Source of the DNA: an uncultured Nocardioides sp.
Lineage (GTDB): Bacteria > Actinomycetota > Actinomycetes > Propionibacteriales > Nocardioidaceae
Reading direction: 5' to 3'
Assembly (NCBI RefSeq): GCF_947488515.1
Contig: NZ_CANKZF010000003.1
Coordinates: 186,001 to 250,000 of the forward strand
DNA length: 64,000 bases
Shown here piece after piece: positions 16,266-25,146 of the stretch. Position 1 is the stretch's first letter. The number at the start of each line of letters is the position of its first letter. The notes beneath the pieces were generated by a model. The model was given only the letters and a program-made list of their open reading frames with translations. It searched no databases and was not told where the DNA came from. The position numbers and the translations under genes were made by a program.

Positions 16266-16354
16266 TGCTCGTGGGAGAAGGCCGACGCCCTGGCGCGCAA
16301 CGCTCCGTCGACGGATCGCTCCATCCCCGCAAGGCATCGAGAAGGCAGGACAGC

Positions 16355-19300
16355 ATGAGCAGGTTCCGTTCACCCTCGGCACGCGTCAGGACGGCCGTCG
16401 CGGGGGTGGCGGCTGCGGCCGTCGCCGTCGGCGGCATGGCCACCGTCCCCGCCGCAGCAGCCGCTCCCGGTGCGACGACGGCAGCCGCCACGAGCGCGGC
16501 CCCCGCGCCGGCAGCCGCGGCGCTCGCCCCGCCGACGTACGACGTCCTGGTCTTCAGCAAGACGACCGGCTTCCGCCACGACTCCATCGGAGCGGGCATC
16601 CGCGCGGTCGAGCGTCTCGGCGCGCAGTACGGCTTCTCCGTCACGGCCACCGAGGACGCGACGGCGTTCACCGCCGCCAACCTGGCCCAGTACGAGGCCG
16701 TCGTGTGGATGTCCACGACCAGCGACGTGCTCAACGGCACGCAGCAGACCGCCTTCGAGAACTACATCAAGGGCGGTGGCGGCTACGTCGGCGTCCACGC
16801 CGCCTCCGACACCGAGTACACGTGGCCGTGGTACGGCCAGCTCGTGGGCGCCTACTTCCAGAGCCACCCCGCCGGCACCCCCACCGCGACCATCGACGTC
16901 GAGGACAAGACCACGCCGTCCTCGTGCGCGCTGCCGGACCGGTGGGAGCGCACCGACGAGTGGTACAACTTCCAGAGCCCGGCCAACCCCGTGGTCAACG
17001 GTGGCGGGCCCGACTACAGCCCGCGCGCCAACAGCAACATCAACGTCATCGCCTCGCTCGACGAGTCGACCTACGACGAGCAGGACGGCGCCCCGGGAGA
17101 CGACGACCACCCGATCGCCTGGTACCAGGAGTTCGACGGCGGCCGCAGCTTCTACACCGGCGGCGGCCACACCCAGGCGTCGTTCTCGGAGCCGCTCTTC
17201 CGCCTCCACCTGCTCGGCGGCATCCAGTACGCCGCCGGCGAGGCCCCCGACGCGTGCACCCCGCCGGCGCCCACCGACGCCTCCTTCGAGCAGGTGACGC
17301 TCGCCAAGGGCGTCGACAAGGTCGGCGAGCCGATGAGCATCTCGGTCCTGCCCGACGGGCGCGTGCTCCACAACGCCCGCGACGGCCGCATCTTCCTCAC
17401 TGACCTCGAGGGCAACACGACGCTGCTCTACGACGTCCCGATCTACTCCCACGACGAGGACGGCCTGCAGAGCCTGACGGTCAGCCCGACCTTCGAGGAC
17501 GACGGGTGGGTCTACCTCTACTACGCGCCACCGCTCAACACCCCGGCTGGTGACGCGCCCAACGACGGCACCGCGGCGCAGTTCGACGCGTGGAAGGGCT
17601 ACAACGTCCTGTCCCGGATGAAGATGGTCGACGACGACCTCGACCCGACGACCGAGCAGGAGCTGCTGCGCGTCGAGGCCGACCGCGGCATCTGCTGCCA
17701 CGCCGGCGGCGCCATCGACTTCGACGCCGACGGCAACCTCTACCTGTCGACCGGTGACGACTCGAACCCGTTCGCCTCCGACGGCTACGCGCCCCTCGAC
17801 GAGCGCACCACGCGCAACCCGGCCTACGACGCCCAGCGCAGCTCGGCCAACAGCAACGACCTGCGCGGCAAGGTCCTGCGGATCACGCCCGACCCCACCG
17901 CGGCGTCCTACACGGTCCCGGACGGCAACCTCTTCCCCGAGGCGTCCGACACCCAGGGGAAGACCCGCCCCGAGATCTACGCGATGGGATTCCGCAACCC
18001 GTTCCGGATGACCGTCGACAAGCGCACCGGCTACGTCTACCTCGGTGAGTACGGGCCGGACGCCGGCGGGGCGAACCCCAACCGCGGCCCCGGCGGCATC
18101 GTGGAGTTCAACCAGATCCGCGAGGCCGGCAACTTCGGCTGGCCCTACTGCACCGGCTCCAACACCCCGGCCGAGACCTACAACGACTGGGACTTCGCGA
18201 CCAACACGTCCGGCCCGAAGTTCGACTGCACCGCGCCGGTCAACAACAGCCCGCACAACACGGGCCTCACCAACCTGCCGAGGGCCCAGGCGGCCTGGAT
18301 CAAGTACGACGGCGGCAACGTCACCTACAACGGCGTCACCACCAACGAGTTCGGCGGCGGCGGCGAGGGCCCGATGGCCGGACCGGTCTACAACTTCGAC
18401 CCCGACCTCGAGTCGGACGTGAAGTTCCCTGAGTACTTCGACAACCACTTCTTCGCTGGTGAGTGGACCCGCGGCTGGATCCGCGACATCGCGATGGATG
18501 CCGAGGGCGACGTCGCCGGCATCGACCCGTTCTTCGACTCCATGACGCTCTACGCCGCGATGGACATGGAGTTCGGCCCCGACGGCTCGCTCTACGTCCT
18601 CGACTACGGCAACGGCGGCTACTTCACCGGCAACGAGAACTCGGCCGTCTACAAGATCAACGCGATCAACGAGGGCGCCCGCTCCCCGTCGGCGTCGGCC
18701 ACCGCCACGCCGGACTCGGGCGTCGCCCCGCTCTCGGTGCAGTTCTCCAGCGAGGGCTCACGAGACCCCGACGCGGGCGACTCGATCGTGAAGTACGAGT
18801 GGGACTTCCAGAACGACGGCAGCGTCGACTCGACGGAGGCCAACCCGACCTTCGTCTACACGCAGAACGGCGTGTACGACGCCCGCCTGACCGTCACCGA
18901 CTCCACCGGGCGCACCGGTGTGGCCACCGCCGTCGTGACGGTCGGCAACACCCGTCCCACGGTCGAGATCGAGCTGCCGCCCAACGGCGGGTTCTTCGAG
19001 TTCGGCGACTCCGTGCGGGTCAAGGTCAACGTGACCGACCCGGAGGACGGGGCGATCGACTGCTCCAAGGTGGAGATCGACTACGTCCTGGGCCACGACT
19101 CGCACGGTCACCCGCTCAGCTCCCGCACCGGGTGCGACGTCGTCCTGCCGACCGTGGCCGACGGCGGACACGACGCCTCGGCCAACCTCTTCGGCGTCAT
19201 CAACGCCAGCTACACCGACGGCGGCGGGGGAGGCGTGCGCACCCTGACCGGTGAGGACGAGGTCGTCCTGCAGCCCAAGCGCAAGCAGGCCGAGCACTTC

Positions 19301-22300
19301 ACCACCCAGCAGGGCGTCCAGACCGAGGCGACGACGGACCCGCTCGGCGGAGCCCGCAACCTGTCCAACATCGACGCCGGCGACCACGTGTCCTACGCGC
19401 CGATCAGCCTGTCCGGCGTGCCGAAGCTGCGCTTCCGCGTGGCCTCGGGCGGCACGGGCGGCACCATCGAGGCCCGCCTCGACAGCCCGACCGGCCCTCT
19501 CGCCGGCTCGGTCGCCGTGCCGGTCACCGGCGGCTGGCAGCAGTGGCAGTTCGTCGACATGGACATCGCCGAGTCGGCGCAGCAGGGCTCGCACGAGCTC
19601 TTCCTGGTGTTCACCAACGCCAACCCCTCGGCCACCGGCCTGTTCAACATCAACTTCTTCGACGCCGCGGGCAAGGGCGTCTCGGTCAACTCCCGACCGC
19701 AGGTCGGGGCGCAGGGCACGCCCACGCAGGGCACGGCTCCGCTGACCGTCGACTTCACCGGCTCGGCGTCGGACTACGACGGCGACGAGCTGACCTACCA
19801 GTGGGACTTCGGGGTGCCGGGTGACGGCGACACCGCCACCACCCTCGACGCGGAGTACACCTACACCGAGCCGGGCAGCTACACGGCCCGGCTGAGCGCG
19901 ACCGACCCGTCGGGCGCCACCGGCTACTCGACGGTGCCGATCCGGGTGCTCAACGCCTGTGGCGTGCAGCAGTCCGACGAGTTCGACGGCACGTCGCTCG
20001 ACGGCAAGTGGGACGTCATCCGCGACAGCGGTGACTGGCGCGTGGAGAACGGTGGCCTGCAGCTGCCGATCAACAGCGGCAGCCTCTACGGCATCGGCGG
20101 CAACGCCGAGGACATCATCGTGCAGGAGGCGCCCGACGGCGCGTTCGAGGTGACGGCCAAGATCACCGCCGAGGTGACCGAGAACTACCACCAGGCCGGC
20201 CTCCGGCTCTACTCCGACGACGAGAACTGGGCCTCGGTCCACCTCATCTCGGCCGGTGGCAACCGCGACGTCGAGTTCATCTACGAAGCGGCCGGCAACC
20301 CGCGCAACGAGGGCGCGGACAAGCTCGGCGGCGTCCCGGCAGGCTTCCCGTCGACCTACTACGTGCGGCTGATCTCCGACGGAACCAACCTCACCGCGGC
20401 GTACTCAGCTGACGGCGAGACGTTCTCCCCGGTCGGCCGGCCCGCGCCGCTGAGCACCTTCACCGCTCCGAAGATCGGCCCGGCCGCGGTGTCGGGCGGA
20501 GCGACGACCAGCCCGACGGCGACGTTCGACTGGATCCGGTTCGAGCCCGACGGCACCAGCGGCGCCGGCGACCCCAGCGACGAGTTCGACGGGCCCGGCC
20601 TCGACGAGTGCCGGTGGAACGCCATCGTCCGGGAGGACCCCACCAAGTACCAGGTGGCCGACGGTCAGCTGACCATCACCACCACGGAGGGCGACATCTA
20701 CCAGACGCCCAACGCGGCCGGGGCGACCAACTTCATCCTCCAGTCGGGCGCCGGCCTGCCGGCGGACTACACCGCGGAGACGAAGCTGTCGACGACGTTC
20801 ACCGACGGGTATGCCCAGGCCGGCCTGCTCGCCTACGGCGACGACGACAACTACGTCAAGCTCGACGTCATCTCCGACACCGGGCAGGGCCGCATCAACC
20901 GGGTCGAGCTGCGTTCCGAGCTGGGAGGGGCCATCCAGAACCCGCAGCCCCAGCTCGACCTGCCTGCCAACGTGACGTCGTACCGCCTGCGGCTGACCAA
21001 GGAGGGGACGAGCTACATCGGTGAGGTCGCGGTCGACGGCGGTGAGTGGCAGCCGGTCGGCACGGTCGCGCACCCGACGGCCGACCTGGACCTCGGCCTG
21101 TACGCCCTCGGCGTGCAGCAGCCGGGCCGGACCGCGTCGTTCGACTACTTCACCCTCACCCCGGCAGCAGCCGAGAACCGTCCACCCGTCGCCGACGACG
21201 ACACCGCCACCACCTCGGCGGGCCGCGCGGTCAACATCAACGTCCTGGCCGGCGACACCGACCCCGACGGTGACACCCTCACCGTCGAGTCGGTGACGAC
21301 GCCCGGCGACGGCACGGCGACGGTCAACGCCAACGGCACGGTGCGCTACACGCCCGACGCGGGGTTCGTCGGCACCGACACCTTCGACTACACGGTGGCG
21401 GACGGCAACGGCGGCACTGACACCGGGACCGTGACGGTGACCGTCACCGAGGCTTGCGAGCTCGAGACACCGGACGACACGTTCGAGGGCAGCAGCCTCG
21501 ACACCTGCCGGTGGAACGCGATCGTGGCCGACGACGCGACCAAGCGTCGGGTCGCCGACGGGCGTCTGGTCCTCACCACGACACCGGGTGAGATCTACCA
21601 GGGCGGCACGGCCAAGTCGAACCTCGTCATGCAGTCGGCCGACCACGCCGGCGAGGACTGGGTGATCGAGACCCACGCCGACGTGACGAAGCTCGACGGC
21701 GGCTACAGCCAGGCCGGCCTGATGGCCTACGGCGACGACGCCAACTACGTGAAGATCGTGGTGATCTCCGACGACGGCAGGTCGGCCCCCAACCGGGTCG
21801 AGCTGCGCTCCGAGGTGAACAACGTGATCGTCGGGGCCGACCCGCAGCCCGAGCTCCCGATCCCGTCCGGCACCGACCTGACCGACATGAGGCTCCGCCT
21901 CACGAAGGCGGGCACGACCTACGAGGGTGAGGCGTCCTTCGACGGAGGCACGACCTGGGTGGACCTGCCGCGAGCGGTCGACAACGCGATGACCGCGCCG
22001 CGCTTCGGCATCTTCGCCGCCGGCGTGCTGCAGGAGGGTGACGAGGTCTCCTTCGACACCTTCCTGGTCGACGGGGAGGACCCGGTCAACGCCGCCCCGA
22101 AGGCGGTCGACGACACCGCGACCACGACGCAGGGCACGGCGGTCGACATCGACGTGCTGGCCAACGACACCGACGCCGACGAGGGCGACGAGCTCTCGGT
22201 GGAGTCGCTGACCGAGCCGGCACACGGCACGGCCGTGGTTGCCGCGAACGGGAGGGTGACCTACACCCCGGACGCCGGGCACACCGGTACCGACGCGTTC

Positions 22301-23224
22301 GACTACGTCGTGACCGACGGGACCGACACGGACACCGGCACGGTGACCGTCACGACCACCGGGCAGGAGCCGGTCAACGCCGCCCCGAAGGCGGTCGACG
22401 ACACAGCGACCACGACGCAGGGCACGGCGGTCGACATCGACGTGCTGGCCAACGACACCGACGCCGACGAGGGTGACGAGCTCTCGGTGGAGTCGGTGAC
22501 CAAGCCGGCGCACGGCACGGCCGTGGTGGCCGCGAACGGGAGGGTGACCTACACCCCGGACGCCGGGCACACCGGGACCGACGCGTTCGACTACGTCGTG
22601 ACCGACGGGACCGACACGGACACCGGCACGGTGACCGTCACGACCACCAAGAAGAACGAGGAGCCGCCGGCCCCGGGCATCCCGGACACCACCATCACCG
22701 GCGCGCCTCGTGACGGCACGCGGGCGAAGACGGCGACCATCAGGTTCACCGCCACCGGTCCGGGCGCGACGGGCGCGACGTTCCAGTGCTCGCTCGACGG
22801 TGCCGCGTGGCAGACGTGCAGCTCGCCGCAGACCTACCGCGGCCTTGCGGACGGCGAGCACGAGGTGCGGGTCCGCGCGGTCAGCTCCGGCGGCGCCGAC
22901 GCCACACCGGCGACGGCCAGCTGGACGGTCGACCGCACCGGGCCGCGGGTCCGGAAGGTCACTCCGACGGGCACCACCCGCGACCGCACGCCGAAGGTCG
23001 GCGCGATCGTCACCGACCGCCTCTCGTCGGTCCGTGCCGGTGACCTGAAGCTCTTCGTCGGCGGCGAGCGGGTAGGGGGCGTGCGCTACGACGCCCGCAA
23101 GGACCGGATGACGTGGACGCCGAAGCGCGCCCTCGCGGCGGGCCGCTACGCCGTGCGCCTGGTCGCCGAGGACGCCCTCGGCAACCGCACGGTCGAGACG
23201 TGGAGGTTCACCATCCGCCGCTGA
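16355..23224 (+). CDS. Giant secreted ThuA / sugar-dehydrogenase multidomain protein
   Basis: A 2289-residue exported protein with an Ala-rich Sec signal (about 1-37). Order of domains: ThuA-like amidotransferase fold (62-299, starting YDVLVFSKTTGFRHDSI); PQQ/glucose-sorbosone dehydrogenase-like propeller (311-769, with YLGEYGPDAGG and GNFGWPYC); PKD (775-865); linker; CBM6-like (978-1102); PKD (1113-1200); three concanavalin/lectin-like modules beginning DEFDG or DTFEG (1207-1399, 1409-1605, 1707-1906); three cadherin-like modules (1612-1700, 1911-2003, 2007-2099); and two C-terminal Ig-like domains. No LPXTG or membrane anchor. It probably binds and oxidises or remodels extracellular carbohydrate. 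Start: ATG with GGCAGGA upstream. The last two cadherin modules are a near-perfect DNA duplication. Confidence 0.9.
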   Translation: MSRFRSPSARVRTAVAGVAAAAVAVGGMATVPAAAAAPGATTAAATSAAPAPAAAALAPPTYDVLVFSKTTGFRHDSIGAGIRAVERLGAQYGFSVTATEDATAFTAANLAQYEAVVWMSTTSDVLNGTQQTAFENYIKGGGGYVGVHAASDTEYTWPWYGQLVGAYFQSHPAGTPTATIDVEDKTTPSSCALPDRWERTDEWYNFQSPANPVVNGGGPDYSPRANSNINVIASLDESTYDEQDGAPGDDDHPIAWYQEFDGGRSFYTGGGHTQASFSEPLFRLHLLGGIQYAAGEAPDACTPPAPTDASFEQVTLAKGVDKVGEPMSISVLPDGRVLHNARDGRIFLTDLEGNTTLLYDVPIYSHDEDGLQSLTVSPTFEDDGWVYLYYAPPLNTPAGDAPNDGTAAQFDAWKGYNVLSRMKMVDDDLDPTTEQELLRVEADRGICCHAGGAIDFDADGNLYLSTGDDSNPFASDGYAPLDERTTRNPAYDAQRSSANSNDLRGKVLRITPDPTAASYTVPDGNLFPEASDTQGKTRPEIYAMGFRNPFRMTVDKRTGYVYLGEYGPDAGGANPNRGPGGIVEFNQIREAGNFGWPYCTGSNTPAETYNDWDFATNTSGPKFDCTAPVNNSPHNTGLTNLPRAQAAWIKYDGGNVTYNGVTTNEFGGGGEGPMAGPVYNFDPDLESDVKFPEYFDNHFFAGEWTRGWIRDIAMDAEGDVAGIDPFFDSMTLYAAMDMEFGPDGSLYVLDYGNGGYFTGNENSAVYKINAINEGARSPSASATATPDSGVAPLSVQFSSEGSRDPDAGDSIVKYEWDFQNDGSVDSTEANPTFVYTQNGVYDARLTVTDSTGRTGVATAVVTVGNTRPTVEIELPPNGGFFEFGDSVRVKVNVTDPEDGAIDCSKVEIDYVLGHDSHGHPLSSRTGCDVVLPTVADGGHDASANLFGVINASYTDGGGGGVRTLTGEDEVVLQPKRKQAEHFTTQQGVQTEATTDPLGGARNLSNIDAGDHVSYAPISLSGVPKLRFRVASGGTGGTIEARLDSPTGPLAGSVAVPVTGGWQQWQFVDMDIAESAQQGSHELFLVFTNANPSATGLFNINFFDAAGKGVSVNSRPQVGAQGTPTQGTAPLTVDFTGSASDYDGDELTYQWDFGVPGDGDTATTLDAEYTYTEPGSYTARLSATDPSGATGYSTVPIRVLNACGVQQSDEFDGTSLDGKWDVIRDSGDWRVENGGLQLPINSGSLYGIGGNAEDIIVQEAPDGAFEVTAKITAEVTENYHQAGLRLYSDDENWASVHLISAGGNRDVEFIYEAAGNPRNEGADKLGGVPAGFPSTYYVRLISDGTNLTAAYSADGETFSPVGRPAPLSTFTAPKIGPAAVSGGATTSPTATFDWIRFEPDGTSGAGDPSDEFDGPGLDECRWNAIVREDPTKYQVADGQLTITTTEGDIYQTPNAAGATNFILQSGAGLPADYTAETKLSTTFTDGYAQAGLLAYGDDDNYVKLDVISDTGQGRINRVELRSELGGAIQNPQPQLDLPANVTSYRLRLTKEGTSYIGEVAVDGGEWQPVGTVAHPTADLDLGLYALGVQQPGRTASFDYFTLTPAAAENRPPVADDDTATTSAGRAVNINVLAGDTDPDGDTLTVESVTTPGDGTATVNANGTVRYTPDAGFVGTDTFDYTVADGNGGTDTGTVTVTVTEACELETPDDTFEGSSLDTCRWNAIVADDATKRRVADGRLVLTTTPGEIYQGGTAKSNLVMQSADHAGEDWVIETHADVTKLDGGYSQAGLMAYGDDANYVKIVVISDDGRSAPNRVELRSEVNNVIVGADPQPELPIPSGTDLTDMRLRLTKAGTTYEGEASFDGGTTWVDLPRAVDNAMTAPRFGIFAAGVLQEGDEVSFDTFLVDGEDPVNAAPKAVDDTATTTQGTAVDIDVLANDTDADEGDELSVESLTEPAHGTAVVAANGRVTYTPDAGHTGTDAFDYVVTDGTDTDTGTVTVTTTGQEPVNAAPKAVDDTATTTQGTAVDIDVLANDTDADEGDELSVESVTKPAHGTAVVAANGRVTYTPDAGHTGTDAFDYVVTDGTDTDTGTVTVTTTKKNEEPPAPGIPDTTITGAPRDGTRAKTATIRFTATGPGATGATFQCSLDGAAWQTCSSPQTYRGLADGEHEVRVRAVSSGGADATPATASWTVDRTGPRVRKVTPTGTTRDRTPKVGAIVTDRLSSVRAGDLKLFVGGERVGGVRYDARKDRMTWTPKRALAAGRYAVRLVAEDALGNRTVETWRFTIRR
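22082..22649 (+). repeat. 288-bp direct duplication inside the giant gene
   Basis: The segment 22082-22369 is repeated from 22370 with only a few base changes, both starting CCGGTCAACGCCGCCCC. Each unit encodes one 96-residue cadherin-like module, so the copy number could vary without breaking the frame. Confidence 0.85.
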
Positions 23225-23250
23225 CGCCGCGGTCCACCACCACAGTCACA

Positions 23251-23282
23251 CCGGCCGCCGGGGGAGCACCCCCGGCGGCCGG
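23251..23282 (+). terminator. Strong hairpin terminator after the giant gene
   Basis: Perfect 14-bp stem: CCGGCCGCCGGGGG, loop AGCA, CCCCCGGCGGCCGG, starting 27 bp after the stop. No T-run follows. Confidence 0.75.
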
Positions 23283-23341
23283 CGTCGTGCGTCCGGACGG
23301 ACACCCGCGGCGGGTGATGTGCGGAGGGACGGCGACGAGGG

Positions 23342-23361
23342 ACCCTCGCCCCAGCGAGGGT
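23342..23361. promoter_or_regulatory. Perfect 8-bp inverted repeat before MFS gene
   Basis: ACCCTCGC, CCCA, GCGAGGGT, ending 14 bp before the ATG at 23376. It is either an operator over the start region or an RNA hairpin next to the ribosome-binding site. Confidence 0.45.
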
Positions 23362-23375
23362 GGGAGCGGAGGGGC

Positions 23376-25016
23376 ATGCCGACACAGACCGAGGTCGCGT
23401 CCAGAACGAGCTGGCTGCCCCTGGTGGCGCTGGCGCTGGCCCAGTTCGTGATGGTGCTGGACCAGTCTGCGATGAACGTGTCGATCAGCACCCTCGTGGA
23501 CGACTTCGACACGACGGTGACCACGATCCAGGCCGTCATCACGCTCTACTGCCTGGTGATGGCGATGTTCATGCTCACCGGCGGCAAGATCGGCGACATC
23601 ATCGGCAGGCGACGCGCGTTCGTCGTAGGACTGGTCATCTATGCCTGCGGGTCGGCGATGACGGCACTGGCGCCGACGGTCCTGGTGCTGACGCTGGGGT
23701 GGTCGATCCTCGAGGGGCTCGGCGCGGCGCTCGTGCTTCCCGCGATGGTGGCCCTGATCGCCGGCAACTTCGAGGGGGCGTCGCGCAAGGTGGCGTACGC
23801 CGTGATCGGCGGGGTTGCCGGAGCAGGCATCGCGGTGGGGCCCATCCTCGGCGGGTGGGCCACGACGGAGTACTCGTGGCGGATCATCTTCGCGGGTGAG
23901 GTGGTCCTGGTGGCTCTGATCCTGGTGATGACACCGAAGGTCGTCGACGCAGCACGGACCGGCCAGGCACCGAAGCTCGATGTCGTCGGCACGGTCCTGT
24001 CCGCGACGGGACTGGGACTGGTCGTCCTCGGGGTGCTGCAGTCGAGCGTCTGGGGGTGGATCAAGCCGAAGGAGGACTCGCCGGTGGCGCCGTTCGGCTT
24101 CTCGCTGACGGTGTTCGTCATCGGCGCCGGCCTGCTGCTGCTCTGGGCGTTCACCCAGTGGCTGGACCGGCGGGAGCGCAGCGGTCGGGACCCGCTGGTG
24201 CACCTGACACTGCTGCAGATCGCACCCCTGCGAGCCGGACTGATCGGTCTGTTCAGCCAGAACCTGATCCTGATGGGCATCTTCTTCACGATCCCGCTCT
24301 ACCTGCAGCTGGTGGTCGGCCTCGACGCCCTGGAGACCGGAATCCAGATGCTTCCGGTGTCCATCACGATGTTCATCGCCTCGGCAGCAGGCTCGCGACT
24401 GTCGGCCCGCTTCTCGATCCGTTCCATCGTGCGCGTCGGTCTGGCGACCGCCGCGCTGGCGGCTGCCTTGCTCATGGCGACGATCGACCCCCAGCTGGAC
24501 AACTCGAGCTTCCTCCTCTCGATGGCGGTCCTCGGTGTCGGGATGGGGCTCATCGCCTCGCAGCTCGGCAACGTGGTCCAGTCCTCGGTCGACGCGTCGG
24601 GGCGCGGCGAGGCCGGCGGACTGCAGTTCACCGGCCAGCAGCTCGGCTCCTCGCTGGGTGTCGCCCTGCTCGGTGCGATCGTCCTGTCCGGCCTGACCGC
24701 CAACTTCCTGGACAACGTCTCCGAGGACGACCAGATCAGCAGCGCGGTGTCCGATCAGGTCGGAGTCGCGGTGGGGGGAGGGATCGACTTCGTGTCGTCG
24801 GACCAGATCGAAGCCGCCGCCCTGGCAGCCGGGCTGGACGAGCCGACGTCCGACGCGCTCGTCGACGACTACGAGTCCGCCCAGCTGCAGGCTCTCAAGA
24901 CCGGTCTGCTGGTGGCAGGCTTCCTGGCCCTGCTCTCGCTGGCCTTCACCAAGGACCTGCCACGTCGGTTGCCCGGCGAGGCGACCGACGCCGAGGTCGA
25001 TCCGGCAGGCCCCTGA
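23376..25016 (+). CDS. MFS drug exporter, DHA2 (14-TMS) family
   Basis: A 546-residue integral membrane protein of DHA2 length. TM1 contains the family mark VMVLDQSAMNVS (a D in TM1); the TM2-3 loop has motif A, GGKIGDIIGRRRAF; TM5 has the antiporter motif C, AGAGIAVGPILGG. Fourteen helices can be drawn, with an extra loop of about 60 residues near the end (DNVSEDDQISSAVSD). It should be a proton-driven exporter of drugs or metabolites. ATG at 23376 is preferred because GGGAG lies 9 nt upstream; a longer in-frame extension has no helix. No regulator gene is adjacent, but a perfect dyad lies just upstream. Confidence 0.9.
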   Translation: MPTQTEVASRTSWLPLVALALAQFVMVLDQSAMNVSISTLVDDFDTTVTTIQAVITLYCLVMAMFMLTGGKIGDIIGRRRAFVVGLVIYACGSAMTALAPTVLVLTLGWSILEGLGAALVLPAMVALIAGNFEGASRKVAYAVIGGVAGAGIAVGPILGGWATTEYSWRIIFAGEVVLVALILVMTPKVVDAARTGQAPKLDVVGTVLSATGLGLVVLGVLQSSVWGWIKPKEDSPVAPFGFSLTVFVIGAGLLLLWAFTQWLDRRERSGRDPLVHLTLLQIAPLRAGLIGLFSQNLILMGIFFTIPLYLQLVVGLDALETGIQMLPVSITMFIASAAGSRLSARFSIRSIVRVGLATAALAAALLMATIDPQLDNSSFLLSMAVLGVGMGLIASQLGNVVQSSVDASGRGEAGGLQFTGQQLGSSLGVALLGAIVLSGLTANFLDNVSEDDQISSAVSDQVGVAVGGGIDFVSSDQIEAAALAAGLDEPTSDALVDDYESAQLQALKTGLLVAGFLALLSLAFTKDLPRRLPGEATDAEVDPAGP

Positions 25017-25086
25017 CAGCGCCGCGCGCCTCACCCAAAGCAGTCACGCCCGCGCGGAATGCCGGACGCGACGTGAGCCCTCCGGA

Positions 25087-25092
25087 TAGCGT
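25087..25092 (+). promoter_or_regulatory. -10 box of the phosphatase gene
   Basis: TAGCGT, about 55 nt before the GTG at 25147, which has its own Shine-Dalgarno; so this transcript has a leader of about 48 nt. Confidence 0.5.
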
Positions 25093-25146
25093 GGAGGTCC
25101 GCCCACGCGACCTTGCGTGGAAGAGCACGAACGCGGAGGGACCCGG

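Noticed and set aside
22082..22649. Could the 288-bp duplication be a mobile element?
   Set aside because: It stays in frame, encodes one protein module per unit and has no terminal inverted repeats.
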